Below, one piece after another: positions 1-10,473 of a stretch of DNA of 64,000 nt (the first letter of the stretch is position 1; every line of letters starts with the position of its first letter). A program made the position numbers and the translations under genes. Origin of the DNA: Ruminococcus flavefaciens (GTDB taxonomy: Bacteria; Bacillota; Clostridia; Oscillospirales; Ruminococcaceae); assembly GCA_023663905.1 (NCBI GenBank), contig JAMPGO010000001.1, positions 750,002-814,001 on the forward strand. The letters are read 5' to 3'. The notes beneath the pieces were generated by a model. That model did no database searches and was not told the origin of the DNA. It was given only the letters and a program-made list of their open reading frames with translations.

Positions 1-61
1 CCTGTTTTTCCCATATTATTTCTTTGCGAGGGTTCAAATCCTGTACCCTCGTAAAAACAGG
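1..61 (+). other. Hairpin resembling a collapsed tRNA 3' end
   Basis: Bases 33-39 (TTCAAAT) look like a tRNA T-loop and are followed by CCTGT and then ACCCTCG. The heptamer CGAGGGT at 27-33 pairs exactly with ACCCTCG at 45-51, as acceptor strands would. No D-arm or anticodon arm fits between them, and the T-stem is not intact. An outer inverted repeat pairs 1-9 with 53-61. It could be a tRNA remnant left by a deletion, or a chance hairpin at the window edge. Confidence 0.25.
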
Positions 62-110
62 CAAAAAACAGCCATGGTTTTACACTGAAAATTTTCGGCT
101 TCTGAGTAGC

Positions 111-138
111 AAAAAAGCCCGATATTTCGGGCTTTTTT
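111..138 (-). terminator. Bidirectional intrinsic terminator after tRNA-Gln
   Basis: A perfect hairpin with AGCCCGA/TCGGGCT arms is flanked by six A on one side and six T on the other, so it can terminate in either direction. It lies about 30 bases beyond the tRNA-Gln 3' end on the minus strand. Confidence 0.8.
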
Positions 139-167
139 CGGTGGACAGCTATTTAGTCTCACCAATA

Positions 168-243
168 TGGTTGGGGTGCAGGGATTCGAACCCCGGAAGT
201 GACGGAGTCAGAGTCCGTTGCCTTACCGCTTGGCGACACCCCA
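168..243 (-). tRNA. tRNA-Gln (anticodon CUG)
   Basis: Read on the minus strand, the 7-bp acceptor stem TGGGGTG/CACCCCA closes a cloverleaf. The anticodon stem ACGGA/TCCGT holds the loop CTCTGAC, so the anticodon is CTG and reads CAG codons. The T-arm has the usual GGTTCGAATCC core. Discriminator A (171) and an encoded CCA (170-168) follow the acceptor. The gene has its own promoter and terminator. Confidence in the anticodon is high because the loop is unambiguous. Confidence 0.95.
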
Positions 244-280
244 GTGTCATTATTTTTGCTGTAACTCATTCAGCTTTATT

Positions 281-309
281 ATTATAACACATAGATTTAG
301 ATTTGTCAA
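281..309 (-). promoter_or_regulatory. Promoter of tRNA-Gln
   Basis: On the minus strand TTGACA (309-304) and TATAAT (286-281) are separated by 17 bases, a consensus sigma-A promoter about 40 bases upstream of the tRNA 5' end. Confidence 0.8.
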
Positions 310-362
310 GGGTTTTTTTGAAAAAAATATAAATTTTTATTTTTTAATTAAATCGATTCCTA

Positions 363-391
363 TTGCAAATAAAATGGATTCAAGTTATAAT
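363..391 (+). promoter_or_regulatory. Promoter of the lipid kinase gene
   Basis: TTGCAA (363-368), a 17-base spacer and TATAAT (386-391) lie about 30 bases upstream of the start codon at 422. Confidence 0.65.
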
Positions 392-421
392 AATATATAT
401 ACCAAAAAAAGGAGATTCCCT

Positions 422-1342
422 ATGAAAAAACTTTTCTTTATCATCAATCTTGTTGCAGGCAGGGCAACTATCGGATATAAACTCGGTGAAATTATAGATG
501 AATTTAACAAGGCGGACTATGAGGTAACCGTCCGTGTTACGCAGAACAGCGACGACGCTTCCGAGCAGGCGCTGTATGCCTGTGAAAGCGGATTTGATAT
601 ACTTGTATGTGCAGGCGGAGACGGAACGCTCAGCCAGTGTCTGCACGGTCTTATGCAGGCGGAAAGGAAAATCCCTATCGGATACATTCCCGCAGGCTCA
701 ACGAACGACTTTGCAAGAACGCTCGGAATACCTAAAACTCCTATGGAAGCTGTCAGGTGGATAACCGAGGGCGAACCTGTGAGCTGTGATATAGGAAGCT
801 TCAACGACAAGTATTTTACATATATCGTCGCATTCGGAGCATTCACGAACGTTACCTACGAAACGTCACAGCAGGTCAAGAACATACTCGGTCACGCTTC
901 GTATCTTCTCAACGGAATGACTCAGCTCTCAACGGTGCGGTCAAAGAGAATGCGTATCGAATACGACGACAATATAATTGAAGATGATTTTGTTTTCGGA
1001 ATGGTAACAAATTCCGCCTCTGTTGCTGGGCTTCTTTCGATAAACGATTTTCTGCTTGATGACGGAGTATTTGAAGTAACGCTTATTAAGAAGCCGACGA
1101 ACATTGTACAGCTCCAGAAAATAGTACACTCGCTCCTGAATATTTCGGAGGAAATCGACAGGGAATACATTAAATTTTTCCGCACGGACAAAATCACATT
1201 CATATCGCTCAGCGACGAGCAGATTAGCTGGACTCTGGATGGTGAATTTGGCGGAGATATGCAGGTGAACACAATCGAGAACTGCAATAAAGCCGTTTCA
1301 TTTATGCTTACCGGCAAGCCCGACGGTATTTTTGCGGAATAA
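422..1342 (+). CDS. Diacylglycerol kinase-family lipid kinase (YegS/BmrU type)
   Basis: This 306-residue soluble protein has the nucleotide-binding signature GGDGT at residues 65-69, followed by PAGSTNDFA, which is typical of the DAGK catalytic domain (N-terminal ATP-binding lobe, C-terminal beta-sandwich lobe). The family phosphorylates lipid alcohols such as diacylglycerol at the inner membrane face for phospholipid recycling; the exact lipid cannot be read from sequence. The start at 422 was chosen because AAAGGAG lies just upstream at 406-412; longer upstream readings lack a ribosome binding site and overlap the tRNA. It appears monocistronic, and its stop codon abuts the stop codon of the convergent TSCPD gene with no base between. 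Confidence 0.9.
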   Translation: MKKLFFIINLVAGRATIGYKLGEIIDEFNKADYEVTVRVTQNSDDASEQALYACESGFDILVCAGGDGTLSQCLHGLMQAERKIPIGYIPAGSTNDFARTLGIPKTPMEAVRWITEGEPVSCDIGSFNDKYFTYIVAFGAFTNVTYETSQQVKNILGHASYLLNGMTQLSTVRSKRMRIEYDDNIIEDDFVFGMVTNSASVAGLLSINDFLLDDGVFEVTLIKKPTNIVQLQKIVHSLLNISEEIDREYIKFFRTDKITFISLSDEQISWTLDGEFGGDMQVNTIENCNKAVSFMLTGKPDGIFAE

Positions 1343-1600
1343 TTACTTATTCAGAGCTTCATAGGCTTCCCTTACAGCCATACAGAGCTGGTCGGCGCAG
1401 GAAGTGGTTCGCATACCGCAGGTATTGCCCTTGAGCTTGGCTTCAATCTGCTCAACGGTCATACCGTCAACGAGCTTTGAAACAGCCTTGAGGTTGCCGT
1501 TACAGCCGCCTGTGAAGTGTACGTTGGTGATAACATTGCCCTCGATGTGAAAGCTTATAGTCTTTGAGCATACCATTCTTGTTGTGTATGTGTAATCCAT
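1343..1600 (-). CDS. Small TSCPD-domain protein (TIGR03905-like)
   Basis: This 85-residue protein has conserved cysteines and the core TTSCADQL near residues 66-73, which resembles the TSCPD domain found alone in many clostridia and fused to the C-terminus of some class II ribonucleotide reductases. Its molecular role is not established. It lies downstream of rpoC on the same strand but beyond a hairpin, so it may be transcribed partly by read-through. Its TAA stop directly touches the TAA of the opposing lipid kinase, leaving no room for a terminator between the two converging genes. Confidence 0.75.
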   Translation of the reverse strand: MDYTYTTRMVCSKTISFHIEGNVITNVHFTGGCNGNLKAVSKLVDGMTVEQIEAKLKGNTCGMRTTSCADQLCMAVREAYEALNK

Positions 1601-1625
1601 AATAAATACCTCTATTCTTTAACAG

Positions 1626-1660
1626 AAACTGCTGTACCGTTCAGGCACAGCAGTTTTTTT
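1626..1660. terminator. Hairpin terminator beyond rpoC
   Basis: The 10-base arms 1626-1635 and 1647-1656 pair perfectly. The seven-T run on the plus strand would stop lipid-kinase read-through. The minus-strand tail TTTCTGTT is weaker, so rpoC transcription may leak into the TSCPD gene. Confidence 0.65.
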
Positions 1661-1667
1661 GGTTTAA

Positions 1668-4600
1668 TTAAACAATCGGGTTTGAAATATTAACGCTGTG
1701 GTCAATAACAGGGGAGGAGGGTTCGTTTTTTACGACCTTTACCTTGTTGTAGCATTCCATACCTGTTCCGGCAGGAATAAGCTTACCGATAATAACGTTC
1801 TCTTTAAGTCCGAGGAGCTTGTCGCTCTTGCCTCTGATAGCAGCGTCGGTGAGAGCCTTTGTAGTCTCCTGGAATGAAGCTGCGGACATAAAGCTGTCGG
1901 AGTTGGACGAAGCCTTTGTGATACCCTGAAGCACGGGTGTGTACTGTACAAGCTGTAAATCGTATTCGCCTGCATCAATACGTGCCTGAATCTCGCTGTT
2001 GATTGCATCGATTTCCTTGCTGTCAACGAGTGTGCCTGGAAGCAGATAGCTTGAACCTGTCTCTTCAACCTTAACTTTTCTGAGCATTTGACGGACAATA
2101 ACCTCAATGTGCTTGTCGTTGATGTCAACACCCTGTAAGCGGTAAACCTTCTGGACTTCGTTGATGATATAGTTCTGAACGTCCTGAGTGCCGAGAATGT
2201 TGAGAATATCAGTGGGATAGATATTACCTTCGGTAAGACGTGTACCCTTGGTGATTTTCTCGCCCTCTGAAACACGCTTCTTGAGGTTGTAAGGAATCAT
2301 ATAATTCTCGGATTCGCCTGTCTCGTCGTTGGTAACGATGATGTTTGTGGTGGTCTTTACTTCCTCGATGTGAACAGTTCCCGAAATTCTCGAAAGAATA
2401 GCAGCACCCTTAGGTCTTCTGCTCTCGAAAAGCTCCTCAACACGAGGAAGACCCTGTGTGATGTCCTCCGCGTCGGCAGAAGCAACACCGCCTGTATGGA
2501 ACGTTCTCATTGTAAGCTGTGTACCAGGTTCGCCGATTGACTGCGCAGCTATTACACCTACAGCTTCGCCGACTGATACGATGTTGTTGAATGCGAGGTT
2601 CGCACCGTAGCACTTAGCGCAAACGCCTGTCTTAGCCTTACAGTTAAGGACGGAGCGGATTTTTATCTTCTCAACGCCTGAATCGATAATCTTCTTAGCG
2701 TCAGAGTCGGTAACAAGTCTGTTTCTTGAAACAATAAGTTCGCCTGATTCGTCTCTGAAATCATCGGCAAGGAATCTGCCGACAAGTCTCTCGGAGAGCG
2801 GTTCAACGACTTCGTTGCCGTTTCTGATTTCGTATACCTCGATACCGTCAGTAGTACCGCAGTCCTCCTCACGGATAATAACATCCTGTGAAACGTCAAC
2901 AAGACGACGTGTAAGGTAACCCGAGTCAGCTGTACGGAGCGCTGTATCGGCAAGACCCTTTCTCGCACCTCGTGAAGCGATGAAGTATTCGAGGATATTA
3001 AGTCCCTCACGGTAGTTTGCACGAATCGGGATTTCGATAACCGCACCCGAAGTATTGGCGATAAGTCCACGCATTCCAGCGAGCTGTCTAATCTGTGAGA
3101 TAGAACCTCTCGCACCCGAGTCAGCCATCATCCAGATAGGATTGTACTTGTCGAAGTTAGCTTTAAGGGCATTTGTAACAGCGTCGGTTGTGTCAGTCCA
3201 GAGAGATACAATCTTAGCCGACTTCTCCTGAGCGGAAATATAGCCGTAGTTGTACTCTTCTGTGATTTCCTGTACCTCCGCATCAGCCTTTGCGAGGATT
3301 TCCTTCTTCTGCGGAGGAATTGTCGCATCGCATACGGCAACGGTAAGAGCTGCCCTTGTGGAATATTTATAGCCGAGAGCCTTGATTCTGTCAAGTACCT
3401 CGGAAGTTGTTGTTGTGCCGTGAATCTTGATACAGCGCTCGATGATGTCAGAAAGCTGTTTCTTGCCTACGAGGAACGATACTTCGAGGTCGAACTGCTT
3501 ATCCGAATTGGTTCTGTCAACGTATCCGAGATTCTGCGGAATATTTTCGTTGAAAATAAGTCTGCCGACAGTGGCATTGATAATCTTTGAAACTTTCTTG
3601 TCGCCGATGTCCTTTGTGATTCTCACCTTGATATTTGCGTGAAGCGAAACGTCGTGTTCGTTGTAAGCCATAAGAGCTTCGTTTACATCACGGAATACCT
3701 TGCCTTCGCCGAGTTCGCCGGGCTTAGCCATAGTAAGATAGTATGAGCCGAGTACCATATCCTGCGACGGAACGGCAACAGGTTTACCGTCGGACGGCTT
3801 AAGGAGGTTGTTTGCCGCAAGCATAAGGAATCTTGCTTCAGCCTGTGCCTCAGCCGAAAGCGGAAGATGTACAGCCATCTGGTCGCCGTCGAAGTCAGCG
3901 TTGAATGCTGAACATACGAGCGGATGAAGCTTGATTGCACGACCCTCAACGAGAATCGGTTCAAATGCCTGAATACCGAGACGGTGAAGCGTAGGCGCAC
4001 GGTTGAGCATAACGGGGTGGTCTTTGATAACGTCTTCGAGAGCGTCCCATACCTTATTATCTGCACGGTCAATCAGCTTTCTTGCCGACTTGATATTTGC
4101 AGTAGCCTTTTTGTCAACGATTCTTTTCAGTACGAATGGCTTGAAAAGTTCGAGAGCCATTTCCTTCGGAAGTCCGCACTGGTACATTTTAAGCTCAGGA
4201 CCAACTACGATAACTGAACGTCCTGAATAGTCAACACGCTTACCGAGAAGGTTCTGACGGAAACGTCCCTGCTTACCTTTGAGCATATCGGAAAGGGACT
4301 TCAAAGCACGGTTGCTCGGTCCTGTAACAGGTCTGCCGTGTCTGCCGTTGTCAATAAGAGCGTCAACAGCTTCCTGAAGCATACGCTTTTCGTTTCTGAC
4401 GATAATATCAGGAGCGTCAAGCTCAATCATCTTGATAAGGCGGTTGTTTCTGTTGATAACACGTCTGTAGAGGTCGTTGAGGTCGGAAGTTGCATAACGT
4501 CCGCCGTCGAGCATAATCATAGGACGGAGGTCGGGCGGAATTACAGGAATAACGTTAAGCACCATCCACTCGGGCTTGTTGCCTGAAAGACGGAATGCCT

Positions 4601-5396
4601 CGATAATCTGCAATCTTTTTATAAGCTTGACTTTCTTCTGTCCTGCGGGAAGTCCGACGAGTTCACGTTTGAGGTCGTCGGCACAGAGTTCGATGTTATT
4701 CTTCCACTCAACATCAGTGAGGGCGGAAAACTTCTGACATTCCTCGCACTCGCAGTTAAGCGGATTGTTGTAGCACTGGATTTTCTTTCCCATAAGAGAA
4801 ATCTTTCCGAGTTCTATAAGTCTCTCCTTGTGGGAATCGTATCTTTCGGGGTCGTATTCGTTAAGAAGCTTCTGAATAGCTTCCGCACCCATTTCAGCCT
4901 TGAAATCATCGCCGTATTTTTCGAGGTAAGAGAGATATTCTTTTTCGGAGAGGAGCTGTTTTTTCACAAGCTCGGTATTTCCGGGGTCTGTAACGATGTA
5001 TTTTGTGAAGTAGAGGACTTCTTCAAGGCGCTTCTGGGAGATTTCAAGCACCTGTCCGATTCTGGAAGGAGTACCCTTGAAGTACCAGATATGCGAAACA
5101 GGAGCAGCAAGCTCAATTCTTCCCATTCTTTCACGGCGGACTCTTGCCCTTGTAACTTCAACACCACAACGGTCGCAGACCTTGCCCTTGAAGCGTATCT
5201 TCTTGAATTTTCCGCAGTGACATTCCCAGTCCTTTGTTGGTCCGAATATTTTTTCACAGAAAAGACCGTCTTTTTCGGGCTTCTGTGTTCTGTAGTTGAT
5301 AGTTTCGGGTCTTGTAACAATACCATATGACCAGCTTCTTATCTGCTCAGGCGAAGCAAGACCGATTTTTATTGATTCAAAAGTATTAAATTTCAA
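1668..5396 (-). CDS. rpoC: RNA polymerase beta' subunit
   Basis: The 1,242-residue beta' subunit carries the N-terminal zinc site (CHCGKFK ... CDRCG, about residues 60-77), the invariant [12 protein letters not shown] (about 495-506) whose aspartates bind catalytic Mg2+, and the second zinc cluster [13 protein letters not shown] around residue 920. Its length fits Firmicute beta' proteins. The start codon is TTG (5396-5394), preceded by AGGAGGT seven bases upstream; a strong ribosome binding site with a weak start is notable for a core gene. It follows rpoB by 84 bases on the same strand and is surely in the same operon. The end is followed by a weak-tailed hairpin. Confidence 0.98.
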   Translation of the reverse strand: MKFNTFESIKIGLASPEQIRSWSYGIVTRPETINYRTQKPEKDGLFCEKIFGPTKDWECHCGKFKKIRFKGKVCDRCGVEVTRARVRRERMGRIELAAPVSHIWYFKGTPSRIGQVLEISQKRLEEVLYFTKYIVTDPGNTELVKKQLLSEKEYLSYLEKYGDDFKAEMGAEAIQKLLNEYDPERYDSHKERLIELGKISLMGKKIQCYNNPLNCECEECQKFSALTDVEWKNNIELCADDLKRELVGLPAGQKKVKLIKRLQIIEAFRLSGNKPEWMVLNVIPVIPPDLRPMIMLDGGRYATSDLNDLYRRVINRNNRLIKMIELDAPDIIVRNEKRMLQEAVDALIDNGRHGRPVTGPSNRALKSLSDMLKGKQGRFRQNLLGKRVDYSGRSVIVVGPELKMYQCGLPKEMALELFKPFVLKRIVDKKATANIKSARKLIDRADNKVWDALEDVIKDHPVMLNRAPTLHRLGIQAFEPILVEGRAIKLHPLVCSAFNADFDGDQMAVHLPLSAEAQAEARFLMLAANNLLKPSDGKPVAVPSQDMVLGSYYLTMAKPGELGEGKVFRDVNEALMAYNEHDVSLHANIKVRITKDIGDKKVSKIINATVGRLIFNENIPQNLGYVDRTNSDKQFDLEVSFLVGKKQLSDIIERCIKIHGTTTTSEVLDRIKALGYKYSTRAALTVAVCDATIPPQKKEILAKADAEVQEITEEYNYGYISAQEKSAKIVSLWTDTTDAVTNALKANFDKYNPIWMMADSGARGSISQIRQLAGMRGLIANTSGAVIEIPIRANYREGLNILEYFIASRGARKGLADTALRTADSGYLTRRLVDVSQDVIIREEDCGTTDGIEVYEIRNGNEVVEPLSERLVGRFLADDFRDESGELIVSRNRLVTDSDAKKIIDSGVEKIKIRSVLNCKAKTGVCAKCYGANLAFNNIVSVGEAVGVIAAQSIGEPGTQLTMRTFHTGGVASADAEDITQGLPRVEELFESRRPKGAAILSRISGTVHIEEVKTTTNIIVTNDETGESENYMIPYNLKKRVSEGEKITKGTRLTEGNIYPTDILNILGTQDVQNYIINEVQKVYRLQGVDINDKHIEVIVRQMLRKVKVEETGSSYLLPGTLVDSKEIDAINSEIQARIDAGEYDLQLVQYTPVLQGITKASSNSDSFMSAASFQETTKALTDAAIRGKSDKLLGLKENVIIGKLIPAGTGMECYNKVKVVKNEPSSPVIDHSVNISNPIV

Positions 5397-5437
5397 ACTG
5401 CTACCTCCTGCAATTTAATGCTGAATACACGACTTAC

Positions 5438-5462
5438 GCACGGCAGACAGTCTCCGCCGTGC
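5438..5462 (-). other. Intercistronic hairpin between rpoB and rpoC
   Basis: GCACGGC (5438-5444) pairs with GCCGTGC (5456-5462) across an 11-base loop. No T-run follows on either strand, so it is not an intrinsic terminator. It could be an RNA processing or stability element. Confidence 0.5.
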
Positions 5463-5480
5463 ATAAAGTCTCTGATTTAA

Positions 5481-8400
5481 TTATTCATCATACGGGTCGT
5501 CGATGTCGAGAATATCGAAGTTCTCGCCGTCGTCGCTGTCGCTGTCAAAAATATCCTTCTCGTCAGCGTCAAAGTTGAATTCATCATCCTTGTCAACGGT
5601 GTCCATATCATCAATATCCATATCGATGTCGTTTTCGTCGTCGCCGACTCTGAATCCGTCCTCGCCCATTTCCTCGTCAGAATAGCTGTTAAGGTCGGCG
5701 GTTTCCTCTTCCGAGTAACCCTCTCTTGCAGGAATCGGGTCGTCGTCAAAGTCCTGTTTGAGGTCGATTTCCTCCTGATTTTCATCAAGAACCTTTACGT
5801 TGAGACCGAGAGACTGCATTTCCTTGATAAGAACCTTGAACGACTCAGGAATGCCCGGAGTAGGAACGTTCTGTCCCTTTACGATAGCCTCGTATGTGTT
5901 TACACGTCCGATTGTATCGTCAGATTTAACAGTAAGAATTTCCTGAAGCGTATAAGCTGCGCCGTAAGCTTCCAGCGCCCATACTTCCATTTCTCCGAAA
6001 CGCTGTCCGCCGAACTGTGCTTTACCGCCGAGAGGCTGTTGTGTTACGAGAGCGTAAGGACCTACTGAACGTGCGTGAATCTTATCGTCAACGAGGTGGT
6101 GAAGTTTGAGGTAGTACATATAGCCGACTGTTACACGGTTATCGAATTTTTCACCTGTACGTCCGTCATAGAGCGTAAATTTACAGTCTTCAGTAAATTC
6201 GAGGGCTTTAGGATTAATAACCTTATCCATAGCCTTGAGGTCAAACTGGTCGTTCTTGTGTTCCTGGTTGTAGTCGTTTGCCTGACGGAAGCACTCTCTG
6301 ATGTCATCCTCGTGTGCGCCGTCGAAAACAGGAGTCATAATGTGCCAGCCGAGAGCCTTACAAGCCATACCGAGGTGGACTTCAAGAACCTGACCGATAT
6401 TCATACGTGAAGGTACGCCGAGAGGATTGAGAACGATGTCAAGCGGTGTACCGTCGGGAAGGAACGGCATATCCTCTTCGGGAAGAATACGTGAAACAAC
6501 ACCCTTGTTTCCGTGACGACCTGCCATTTTATCGCCGACCGTAATCTTACGCTTCTGTGCGATATAGCAGATAACACGCATATTTACACCTGCACTGAGT
6601 TCCTCGCAGTTGTCTCTTGTGAATACCTTGACATCAACAATAACACCTGCTTCGCCGTGCGGTACTTTAAGCGAATTATCACGGACTTCACGGGCTTTTT
6701 CGCCGAAAATAGCACGGAGAAGTCGCTCTTCTGCGGTAAGTTCAGTTTCGCCCTTCGGAGTTACCTTGCCGACGAGAATATCGCCTGCCGTAACTTCCGA
6801 GCCTATTCTGATAATACCGTTTTCATCGAGATTTGCAAGTGCGTCGTCGCCGACGTTTGGAATATCACGTGTGATTTCCTCAGGTCCGAGCTTTGTATCA
6901 CGGCACTCAATCTCGTATTCTTCGATATGAACTGATGTAAATACGTCCTCACGGACAAGTCGCTCGTTGAGAAGTACAGCGTCCTCGTAGTTGTAGCCTT
7001 CCCACGTCATAAAGCCGATAAGGGCATTTTTTCCGAGAGAGATTTCGCCGTCAGCTGTAGCAGGACCGTCCGCAAGTACCTGTCCTTTCTTGATTTCCTC
7101 GCCTACTGAAACAATAGGTCTCTGGTTTACGCAAGTACCCTGGTTTGAACGCTTGAACTTGATAAGCTCGTGCTTGCGCTCAATGCCGTCGTCGCCGATA
7201 ACGTGGATGTTGTCTGCATCAACATAGCTTACCTTGCCATCGCAGTCCGAAACGATACAAACACCCGAGTCAACGGCTGCCTTGTATTCCATACCTGTGC
7301 CGACAAACGGTCGCTCCGTCTTGAGAAGCGGTACTGCCTGTCTCTGCATATTTGAACCCATAAGCGCACGGTTAGCGTCATCGTTTTCAAGGAACGGAAT
7401 CATTGAAGTAGCGACTGATACTACCATTTTAGGCGATACGTCCATATAATCAACAATATCACGGTCGCATTCGAGAATCTGGTCACGGTGACGTGCGTTA
7501 ACACGAGGTCTTGCAAGCTTTCCGTCAGCTGTGAGCGGTTCGTTTGCCTGTGCTACTACGAAATTATCCTCAACGTCGGCTGTCATATAAACAACTTCGT
7601 TTGTTACAACGCCCGTCTCCTTGTCAACTTTTCTGTACGGAGCTTCAATAAAGCCGTATTCGTTGATTCGTGCGAATGTTGCGAGGTAAGAGATAAGTCC
7701 GATGTTAGGACCTTCAGGAGTTTCGATAGGACACATTCTGCCGTAGTGGCTGTAGTGTACGTCACGAACCTCGAATCCCGCACGGTCTCTTGAAAGACCA
7801 CCCGGACCGAGGGCTGAAAGTCGTCTTTTATGTGTAAGTTCAGCAAGAGGGTTATTCTGGTCCATAAACTGCGAGAGCGGTGATGAGCAGAAGAACTCCT
7901 TCATAGCTGAAGAAATAGGTCTGATATTTATAAGAGACTGCGGAGTAAGTGCGTTTACGTCCTGAGTCTGTATATTCATTTTTTCACGAATACCACGTTC
8001 CATACGGGCATAGCCAATGCGGAACTGGTTCTGGAGAAGCTCGCCTACTGAACGGATACGTCTGTTGCCGAGGTGGTCGATGTCATCAACAGTACCAACA
8101 CCCTCGCAGAGGTTGATGAAGTAGCTGATTGTTGCGAAAATATCATCGAGAATAATGTGCTTCGGGACAAGCTCGTCAGCCTTTTTCTTGATATTCTCTT
8201 CAAGCTCGTCTGCGTCGGCGGAGCTTTCAATGATTTCACGGAGAACCTTGAAGGAAACCTTCTCGTTGATTCCGTATTTTTCAGCGTCAAAGTCAACATA
8301 GCCCTTGATGTCAACCATACCGTTGCCGATAATCTTTGCAACACGCTCAACGAAGCGAATCTGTGTTTCGCCACGCTCGTTGGTGTAGTATTCCTTGGCT

Positions 8401-9398
8401 TCAACGGTTACGAATGCGCTGTATACACCGGCCTGCTCGATTTCACAGGCTTTTTCGTAGCTGACTGTTTCGCCTGCGTCAGCCATAATCTCGCCTGTAA
8501 GCGGATTTACAACAGGCTCTGCAAGAAGATGACCTGCAAGACGTGAAGCAATTCCGAGCTTCTTGTTGTACTTGTATCTTCCGAAACGGCAGAGGTCATA
8601 TCTCTTTGCATCGAAGAAAAGGTTATTGAGGTGTGTAACTGCACTTTCGACTGTAGGAGGCTCACCGGGACGGAGCTTTTTATAGACATCGATAAGAGCG
8701 TCGGAATTGTTTTTTGTCTGGTCCTTCTGGAGAATAGTCTGCTTAAGTCTCTCGTCCTCGCCGAAAAGCTCATAGATTTCCTCGTCCGAACCTACACCGA
8801 GCGCACGGATAAAAGTTGTGAGCGGAATTTTTCTGTTCTTGTCGATACGGACGTACACAACATCATTGGAGTCCATTTCGTATTCAAGCCACGCACCTCT
8901 GTTAGGGATGACTGTGGTGCTGAAAAGGTCTTTACCTGTCTTGTCTTTTTCGGAAGCATAGTAAACACCCGGAGAACGTACGAGCTGTGATACGATAACA
9001 CGCTCCGCACCGTTGATAACGAAAGTTCCGCTGTCGGTCATAAGCGGAAAATCTCCCATATAGATGTCGCTCTCGCTTACGTCGCCTGTTTCCTTGTTGC
9101 AGAGTGTGGCGGTAGCTCTCATAGCGACCTGATACGTAGCACCTCTTGATTTACATTCAGCAAGGCTGTATTTAGGGGTATCATCGAAACGGTAGTCCTT
9201 GAAGTTGAGGACGAGATTGCCGTTATAGTCGGTGATTGCCGTCATATCACGGAATACTTCCTTCAGACCTTCTTCCCTGAACCACTTATACGAATTTTTC
9301 TGAACTTCGATAAGATTCGGCATTTCCAGAGGCTCGGTAATTTTACCGAAGCTCATTCTGACATTCTTTCCCAGCTGCTTAGGTGTAACTTTCACCAT
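5481..9398 (-). CDS. rpoB: RNA polymerase beta subunit with long acidic tail
   Basis: This is the 1,305-residue catalytic beta subunit. Recognisable parts are the rifampicin-region motif [10 protein letters not shown], the [12 protein letters not shown] switch region and the C-terminal [19 protein letters not shown]. The start at 9398 was chosen because a perfect TAAGGAGG lies 6-8 bases upstream; a 24-codon upstream extension has no ribosome binding site. The last 85-90 residues form an Asp/Glu-rich tail beyond the normal end of the protein. rplJ and rplL, which usually precede rpoB, are absent here and lie about 38 kb away. A strong promoter sits 170 bases upstream. Confidence 0.98.
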   Translation of the reverse strand: MVKVTPKQLGKNVRMSFGKITEPLEMPNLIEVQKNSYKWFREEGLKEVFRDMTAITDYNGNLVLNFKDYRFDDTPKYSLAECKSRGATYQVAMRATATLCNKETGDVSESDIYMGDFPLMTDSGTFVINGAERVIVSQLVRSPGVYYASEKDKTGKDLFSTTVIPNRGAWLEYEMDSNDVVYVRIDKNRKIPLTTFIRALGVGSDEEIYELFGEDERLKQTILQKDQTKNNSDALIDVYKKLRPGEPPTVESAVTHLNNLFFDAKRYDLCRFGRYKYNKKLGIASRLAGHLLAEPVVNPLTGEIMADAGETVSYEKACEIEQAGVYSAFVTVEAKEYYTNERGETQIRFVERVAKIIGNGMVDIKGYVDFDAEKYGINEKVSFKVLREIIESSADADELEENIKKKADELVPKHIILDDIFATISYFINLCEGVGTVDDIDHLGNRRIRSVGELLQNQFRIGYARMERGIREKMNIQTQDVNALTPQSLINIRPISSAMKEFFCSSPLSQFMDQNNPLAELTHKRRLSALGPGGLSRDRAGFEVRDVHYSHYGRMCPIETPEGPNIGLISYLATFARINEYGFIEAPYRKVDKETGVVTNEVVYMTADVEDNFVVAQANEPLTADGKLARPRVNARHRDQILECDRDIVDYMDVSPKMVVSVATSMIPFLENDDANRALMGSNMQRQAVPLLKTERPFVGTGMEYKAAVDSGVCIVSDCDGKVSYVDADNIHVIGDDGIERKHELIKFKRSNQGTCVNQRPIVSVGEEIKKGQVLADGPATADGEISLGKNALIGFMTWEGYNYEDAVLLNERLVREDVFTSVHIEEYEIECRDTKLGPEEITRDIPNVGDDALANLDENGIIRIGSEVTAGDILVGKVTPKGETELTAEERLLRAIFGEKAREVRDNSLKVPHGEAGVIVDVKVFTRDNCEELSAGVNMRVICYIAQKRKITVGDKMAGRHGNKGVVSRILPEEDMPFLPDGTPLDIVLNPLGVPSRMNIGQVLEVHLGMACKALGWHIMTPVFDGAHEDDIRECFRQANDYNQEHKNDQFDLKAMDKVINPKALEFTEDCKFTLYDGRTGEKFDNRVTVGYMYYLKLHHLVDDKIHARSVGPYALVTQQPLGGKAQFGGQRFGEMEVWALEAYGAAYTLQEILTVKSDDTIGRVNTYEAIVKGQNVPTPGIPESFKVLIKEMQSLGLNVKVLDENQEEIDLKQDFDDDPIPAREGYSEEETADLNSYSDEEMGEDGFRVGDDENDIDMDIDDMDTVDKDDEFNFDADEKDIFDSDSDDGENFDILDIDDPYDE

Positions 9399-9498
9399 AG
9401 GCGGAACCTCCTTATTATTTTGCTTGCATATCTGTCTGTGAACGGCAGGTATGTTTACTGATTTTTTCAATCCGAAATAAAAAATTTTCTGAAACCTA

Positions 9499-9528
9499 TT
9501 GACAAGTGCATTGAATATATGATATAAT
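9499..9528 (+). promoter_or_regulatory. Plus-strand promoter inside the rpoB leader
   Basis: TTGACA (9499-9504), an 18-base spacer and TATAAT (9523-9528) match the sigma-A consensus in both hexamers. It points away from rpoB and directly at the rpoB promoter. Confidence 0.6.
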
Positions 9529-9574
9529 ATCTTGCAAAGGAAAACAGCACTTTTTTATATCGATACATTGTATT

Positions 9575-9603
9575 ATTCTATCATATTTTTATAAATTTGT
9601 CAA
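9575..9603 (-). promoter_or_regulatory. Main promoter of rpoBC
   Basis: On the minus strand TTGACA (9603-9598), a 17-base spacer and TAGAAT (9580-9575) give a near-consensus promoter. The predicted leader to the rpoB start is about 170 bases. Confidence 0.75.
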
Positions 9604-9630
9604 GCTGTTTTTGAAAAAATTGGCAGTTTT

Positions 9631-9670
9631 ACCGGATTTTCGGAGACGAAAAGTCCGGTTTTTGTTATTT
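9631..9670 (+). terminator. Plus-strand intrinsic terminator
   Basis: ACCGGA pairs with TCCGGT and the inner TTTTCG with CGAAAA (one bulged G), followed by TTTTTGTTATTTTT. Confidence 0.65.
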
Positions 9671-9723
9671 TTATGCAAATTACACTTTTTGTAAAAATAT
9701 AATGCAGAAATTATTTATTTATA

Positions 9724-9752
9724 TTTACATTTTTCAGAAAAAGTGGTATACT
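9724..9752 (+). promoter_or_regulatory. Promoter of the membrane protein-comM-rodA group
   Basis: TTTACA (9724-9729), a 17-base spacer and TATACT (9747-9752) lie about 30 bases before the start at 9783. Confidence 0.6.
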
Positions 9753-9782
9753 ATAGTTAATATGATTTTGGAGTGTGATGAG

Positions 9783-10445
9783 ATGAAAATAAATGAGAAT
9801 TTCGCAGAACAGCCGAATCACGCACATTATATGGCTTGCCTTAAAAGAAAGGGCGAGATTGACAGCTTCTCACGGAAAGTTTTTTTCTACACAATAGCAG
9901 AGTCGGCGGTTTTTCTTGTTATGATTTTTTTCGGGCTGTGGCTGAGCGCCTTATCGTGGATTCCGTCCCTTTGCGGTGAACCGTTTACTATGCCGAACAT
10001 CACAGCATATTTCGCTGAAATAATCCTGATTCCCGTCATCGCACTTGCAGGCTGTGGGAAATATAAAATCTGCGATATTATTCTTTTTGCCGTCCACTGC
10101 GTTATAATTCTGGGATGTTTTTTCGGAGGACTTAAAACGCTCAACACATTTCCGCTTGCTATAGGTGTGATAGGTGCTGTTGTGACGTATCCGTCAATAA
10201 GTGCGTATCTTGATTACCGCCAGCTTATGCAGACTGAAGGCTTCCCGCAGTTCAATAACCTGCTCGCTCAGGCGGAGGACAATCCCGAGTTTATCTCGGA
10301 TTACAGCAAGGAATACCACAACAAAGGCACTGATGATATGTTCATTCAGATTCCTGACAGTCCTGTTGCCGATATGCAGAGTGTTTCAACGGCAAAATCC
10401 GCATATATGGACGATATTAATATAAATAACGATTCAGGAATCTGA
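9783..10445 (+). CDS. Membrane protein of unknown function
   Basis: The 220-residue product has about four hydrophobic segments between residues 30 and 140: a first pair around 33-50 and 65-85, then two closely spaced helices around 95-135. An acidic, probably cytoplasmic C-terminal tail follows. No family is recognised. The start at 9783 is preceded by GGAG with a 9-base spacing; an in-frame ATG at 9762 lacks a ribosome binding site. It is the first gene of a likely operon with comM (28 bases downstream) and rodA. Confidence 0.65.
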   Translation: MKINENFAEQPNHAHYMACLKRKGEIDSFSRKVFFYTIAESAVFLVMIFFGLWLSALSWIPSLCGEPFTMPNITAYFAEIILIPVIALAGCGKYKICDIILFAVHCVIILGCFFGGLKTLNTFPLAIGVIGAVVTYPSISAYLDYRQLMQTEGFPQFNNLLAQAEDNPEFISDYSKEYHNKGTDDMFIQIPDSPVADMQSVSTAKSAYMDDININNDSGI

Positions 10446-10473
10446 TTTCTGAATCCCGAAAGGAGCAATTATT

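Larger units (their letters stand above)
9535..9670 (+). ncRNA. Possible short RNA opposite the rpoB promoter
   Basis: A transcript from the plus-strand promoter would start near 9535 and reach a hairpin with a T-rich tail near 9670, giving about 135 nucleotides with no convincing ORF. It would cross the rpoB -10 and -35 on the opposite strand. It is supported only by the promoter and terminator; no known RNA family is recognised. Confidence 0.3.

Noticed and set aside
218-421. In-frame extension of the lipid kinase to 218
   Set aside because: It overlaps the tRNA-Gln gene and promoter, has no ribosome binding site, and the family N-terminus begins at 422.
5438-5462. Terminator between rpoB and rpoC
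   Set aside because: There is no T-run, and termination there would uncouple two subunits needed in equal amounts.
5503-9010. Many open frames on both strands across rpoB and rpoC
   Set aside because: They lie entirely inside two unmistakable genes and have no independent signals.
9399-9470. 24-codon N-terminal extension of rpoB
   Set aside because: No ribosome binding site precedes it, while a perfect one serves the start at 9398.
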